64,000 nt of DNA from Wolfiporia cocos. Lineage: Eukaryota > Basidiomycota > Agaricomycetes > Polyporales > Phaeolaceae. The stretch is from positions 2,852,001 through 2,916,000 of the forward strand of contig JACCLO010000011.1 of NCBI GenBank assembly GCA_029448655.1. Reading direction: 5' to 3'. The notes below the pieces were generated by a model, which saw only the letters and a program-made list of their open reading frames with translations, was not told where the DNA came from and did not search any database. The translations under genes and the position numbers were made by a program. Positions 60,545-64,000 of this stretch are shown here, piece by piece (within the stretch, counting starts at the first letter, position 1; every line of letters starts with the position of its first letter).

Positions 60545-62685
60545 TCAGTGCTGCATGTCCATGACAGATGAGATCAGTAGCGCACCTGCGAGTAGCTTGC
60601 GTGTGCCATCTTCGGTGATATTCTTGGTGGCACGCTTGACGAGAAGCCTTTCCGTCCTATACTTCTCATACAATACCTCCTTCGTACGAATCTTGAGCAG
60701 CTGCACACATTCCGCCGCTCCGGATTCAGCACCTAGGGTCTCTCAGCAAGACAACGCACCTTCATGTGCGTCGACAGTACGGCCGTCCGCATGGCCGCAA
60801 AGTCACAGTGCTCGGGGTTCAGCACGTCAATAGTGCCCCACCTGAACCGGCGCACAAACACGCCCTTCAAGTCTGCCGGTGGCCCCGCAAGATACGGGAA
60901 CCCACGGGCGACGCTGGGCGCGACTGGCGACACTGGCGAGCTGTATGCCGAGTCGACGACCTCGTCCTCTGCAACTGACCTGCCCGACTCCGTATGCGTT
61001 GACGTGCGGTTTGCTGCGGGAGTAGGAGCGGTTGACGCCTTGAGCGGGCGCCGTCGCTTGACTTGCTCCGGACTGATCACTGCAAAGGGTAGTCGAGCTC
61101 CGACATTCGTCTTTGAGACGAAGCCGGCGGAGAAGCGCACGCTCGCGACGCTCTCCGTGTCCGCCTCGTTTGGCTCAGCTGTCTCGACAGCAGCGAGCTC
61201 GGACAGCGTCACGCGTGTGCGCGAGCGTGAGGAGGAACGTCCCTTCGAGTATCGGGATGGGCGGAGCTTGATAAATGAGCGCGACTTGCGCTCTTCGACC
61301 TCGTCTTCCTCTGATTCGACGTGTGCGGCACCATTGCCATTCGTTGTGGCTTCAGAGTTGGCGGGAGGCTGTCCCTCTTCTTCCGGGGGCTCAAAGACAC
61401 CAAAGTCGAGCCCTGCGGCACGCAACTCGCGTCGGACTGCGCGCTTGACGTCAGCGAGAGATTCATCTGTCATCGAATCTGCGTGTGCGAGCACGGGAAG
61501 GACGTTGACACGCGTCGACAACCGACGGATCACGCGAATGTCCGCGGGAGACATTGTCAGCTCTCCCGCCGGGTCATCGTCAGTCTCATTCGAGGTAGTA
61601 TCGTCTGAGAATGACGAGAGATCGGGTGGACGATGAACAGATGTCGCCGATCGCATCTTGTCGGGCAACGTGGGTAGTGCACGTCTCAGCGATGCGGTCA
61701 TGACGGATTTGGGATCGATCATGTAGATGCATCTGCCATTGCAGGAGAGATGTGAACATGCTCAGATGCTAGGAGTGGCGTGGTCTTACAGATGAACATG
61801 CTGATCGCCCATGCTCTGTCGGATGACCTTGTTCTCCTGCAAAATCCATCAATTCTTGAATGTTCGGCATTCATGAAGCAGTGCGCTGCCGAGGCAGTAA
61901 TCTATACAGCCATGCATCTGGAACGCACCTCACTTAGGGTGTCTGAGAACTGGGCTTCCAGGTACTTTATGATGGAGGTAACCTGGCGCTCCAGATTCAG
62001 CTCGTGTCCTTGTTGGAGGTCGAGGCCGGGCGTGTCGATAGCTGATAGCAAGACGCGGTCGAATCGCGACTCGCATATCTCCACGCTAATGGAGCGGATG
62101 GACTCGGTGCGTTTGGGGGGACCACGCAGGAATTTGTCCATCGCCGTCTTCTGCTCAGGCGTCGCGGTCGGCGAGATGTCGGCCGTATCCAGAAGCAATC
62201 TGAGAAGAGACGTCTTGCCAGTGCTCTGAGCTCCGACGACCTGCGGTGCCAGTCTGAGCTGCCACGGCTGCGGATCGGCGAGACCGACTCACCATGACAT
62301 TGAACGACATCGGGCTACGCGCCTTGCGCTGGCTTTGGCGTGTGCGGGTGTTGGTGAACTGCTTGCGGGTATCGAAAGCAGACGGCGGGGGCGGAGGGGA
62401 CATATACAATGAAGCAATGGAGCCATCTGCAGGCTTGCCTGGAGGAGACGACCATGGTTTATGGAATGCAATGGGATGGGAGCCGTCTGCGGCAAAGAGA
62501 GTTTTAGCCGCACCTTTGGGAGGAACCGGCACCGGCGGGGTATCGTTCTGGGGCACTGAAGACGCATTGACTAGATCCTTCGGCCATTGTACTCTTTGGG
62601 TCGGTAGCTCAGGGAGGGAGGGAGAGCGGGCGACGGATGGGGGGCTCTCTATAGACCTGCGCGACTTCCAGCGGAAGCTGAACAT
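60545..62685 (-). CDS. atypical septin-like GTPase
   Basis: Minus-strand exons 62685-62293, 62240-61929, 61836-61790, 61732-60760 and 60700-60545 give 626 residues, well above typical septins (350-450). The N-terminal ~130 residues are Pro/Ser-rich. The GTPase part begins with MSFNVMVVGAQSTGKTSLLR (G1 at 134-142, GAQSTGKTS), continues with AIDTPGLD (G3, Asp200) and AHAD (G4, 333-336), and ends with septin C-terminal blocks: FVRRFRWGTIDVLNPEHCDF, LLKIRTKEVLYEKYRTERLL. Between G4 and these blocks lies a long acidic and basic insert. The G1 loop deviates from the GESGLGKS consensus. Septins form filaments at bud necks and septa; this one is probably a fungal-specific divergent member. Confidence 0.85.
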
Positions 62686-63282
62686 ATTCGATCAGAATAT
62701 TTGAGCGATGAAAGGAATGTGTGAGCGCGGCTCAGGAAAAAAACGACCAGCGCAGTTGGACAATACAACGTGCAGTTCGACCTGCTGACTTTGGTGAAGG
62801 ACACGACTGGCTTGGGAACAGCGCCCATTAGTTTCCCATTTAGATTTGACACCAGCCACAGGCGCGTTGCGCTCAGCCACAGACGCGTCGAGACGCGTGT
62901 TGAACACGATGCCCGAGCGATGCAAGCCTCCGGCGGCCACACCCGTCGCGAGGCTTCATTTCTGCTCGCTCCATGCTGTCGTGACGAAATTCCGACTTCG
63001 ATTCCTCTCCGCACGTGTCAACGCCCCAGCACGCACCCCAGGTCTCCAGCGGCCGAGACTGATCGGCTTGAGCAAACTTACTTATCGTATAGGCCCCGGA
63101 GAAAGGAAACCCGGCCAACGCTCGGATCGGACGCAATATATACTATGGTACACTCTTCTCCGTGCGCAACAGAATAACGAACCCAAGCAAAGCAGCAGAC
63201 AGCAGGTCAAATGGTACAAAGGAGTGGTCACCGAGGAGCTCTAGATGTGGTCCGCAACACCGCCGCCCTCCAGAGAGACCGT
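62686..63282. other. intergenic
   Basis: 597 bp between the septin-like gene start and the Zn2Cys6 gene end, both minus strand. It contains the septin-like promoter; no gene seen. Confidence 0.55.
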
Positions 63283-64000
63283 TCAGGTTGCCTGTGCGGG
63301 CGCGAGGATGGGGCGACCACCCTCCGACGCCAGTCGCATTTTCTTCGCAGGCCCGCCATGGTCGGCGGACCCAGTGTCTACAGAGGTGATACGACGTGTA
63401 ATGCCGTTGATTTGAGCGGCGTTCATTTGGCCACCATAGGGAAGCAGGAGAGCAGGCGAAGAGCGAGACGACGAAGGCCCTGAGCCTGTCGCGCCGGGGC
63501 CTTTCGCGCGTGCCCTACTAGTGCTTGGGTCGTTCACATAGTTGCACGGGAGGGAGCGTCTCGAGCAGCTCCCACATGTAGGGTGTGCACCGTCACATCT
63601 AGTCTTGCGCGCTATGTCCATCGAAACAATTCAATTGAATCAGTCAAATTCCCGGCCGGCCGTATAGGACCCGCGCACCTCTGCAGATGTTGCAGGCCAC
63701 GATCTTGGAGCCATGATTGGAGCGACTCCTGCCTGAAGAAGCGGCGGGTGTGCGCCTGCGTTGTGTCATGCGACCGTCCTCCGAAAGGGCTTGCGCTGTG
63801 GCATCTTCGCGTGACATCCCATGCGGCGCGGACAGACTAGCAATGGAGGGCAGGTCCGGATGTGCCTCTTGCAGGGAGACTGTCACAATGCCTGATGGGG
63901 CATGGGCGATCGGCGGGAGGACGGTGGACGTGGACTGCTCGTCGCGCGACATGGCGGTGGCCAATGGCGGGAGCGTCTCGGTCAGCAGCATGTTCACGCT
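63283..64000 (-). CDS. Zn(II)2Cys6 transcription factor, 3' part
   Basis: Minus-strand gene whose 5' part lies beyond the right edge; the frame is open to base 64000. Exons to 63679 and 63611-63283 join across a 67-nt intron that splits the zinc cluster. The binuclear cluster reads ACNICRARKTRCDGAHPTC then GSCSRRSLPCNY, with all six cysteines in the standard spacing, so it should bind DNA. Upstream of it is at least ~100 residues of Ser/Thr/Pro-rich sequence ending in a basic stretch (RMTQRRRTPAASSGRSRSNH); downstream are only about 85 residues. The fungal-specific middle homology domain is not seen, so this is a short factor with the cluster placed toward the C-terminus. Target genes cannot be inferred. 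Confidence 0.85.

Overview
This window is nuclear DNA of a filamentous basidiomycete, most likely an Agaricomycete. The reasons are gene content (fungal Rax1, Pet127, Thi4, an AidB-like acyl-CoA dehydrogenase, secreted GH31 alpha-glucosidases, a Zn2Cys6 factor), very intron-dense genes with introns mostly of 46-65 nt, and compact spacing on both strands. Nothing bacterial, viral or CRISPR-like was seen. Exon models were built by hand: for each one I required in-frame joins, GT-AG (rarely GC-AG) borders and agreement with the known protein family.

Layout, left to right. 1-3667: the 3' part of tubulin cofactor D, then V-ATPase subunit B. 3668-15580: a gene-poor stretch holding only a TCP11/SOK1-like gene and a small single-pass membrane protein. 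15581-20739: RAX1 and an F-box gene. 21828-41183: two GH31 alpha-glucosidase genes in inverted orientation, enclosing an F-box gene, a tiny UBA-domain gene, a universal-stress-protein gene, PET127, ARL8 and RPN13. 41560-52889: a dense block with a Derlin, an unknown acidic protein, an ACOT13-like thioesterase divergent from an AidB-like acyl-CoA dehydrogenase, an initiator tRNA-Met, TAM41, PSMD9/NAS2 and ALG6. 53708-64000: an NDK-like protein that has lost the catalytic histidine, THI4, chorismate mutase, an atypical septin-like GTPase, and the 3' part of a Zn2Cys6 regulator that runs off the right edge.

The genes do not form an obvious pathway cluster. Themes that recur are protein quality control (two F-box proteins, UBA protein, Rpn13, PSMD9, Derlin, ALG6), mitochondrial lipid/RNA work (TAM41, PET127) and CoA metabolism (thioesterase/acyl-CoA dehydrogenase pair sharing a 236-bp promoter region).

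The most notable structure is the inverted GH31 pair. All 15 exons have the same length in both copies and both encode 977 residues, while the introns have drifted and some exon tracts stay nearly identical in DNA. This suggests an old duplication with ongoing purifying selection or gene conversion. I did not find a convincing new biological system. The NDK-like pseudokinase with repeated S-A-x-L-R motifs and the UBA exons just upstream of the stress-protein gene are the best leads for something undescribed.
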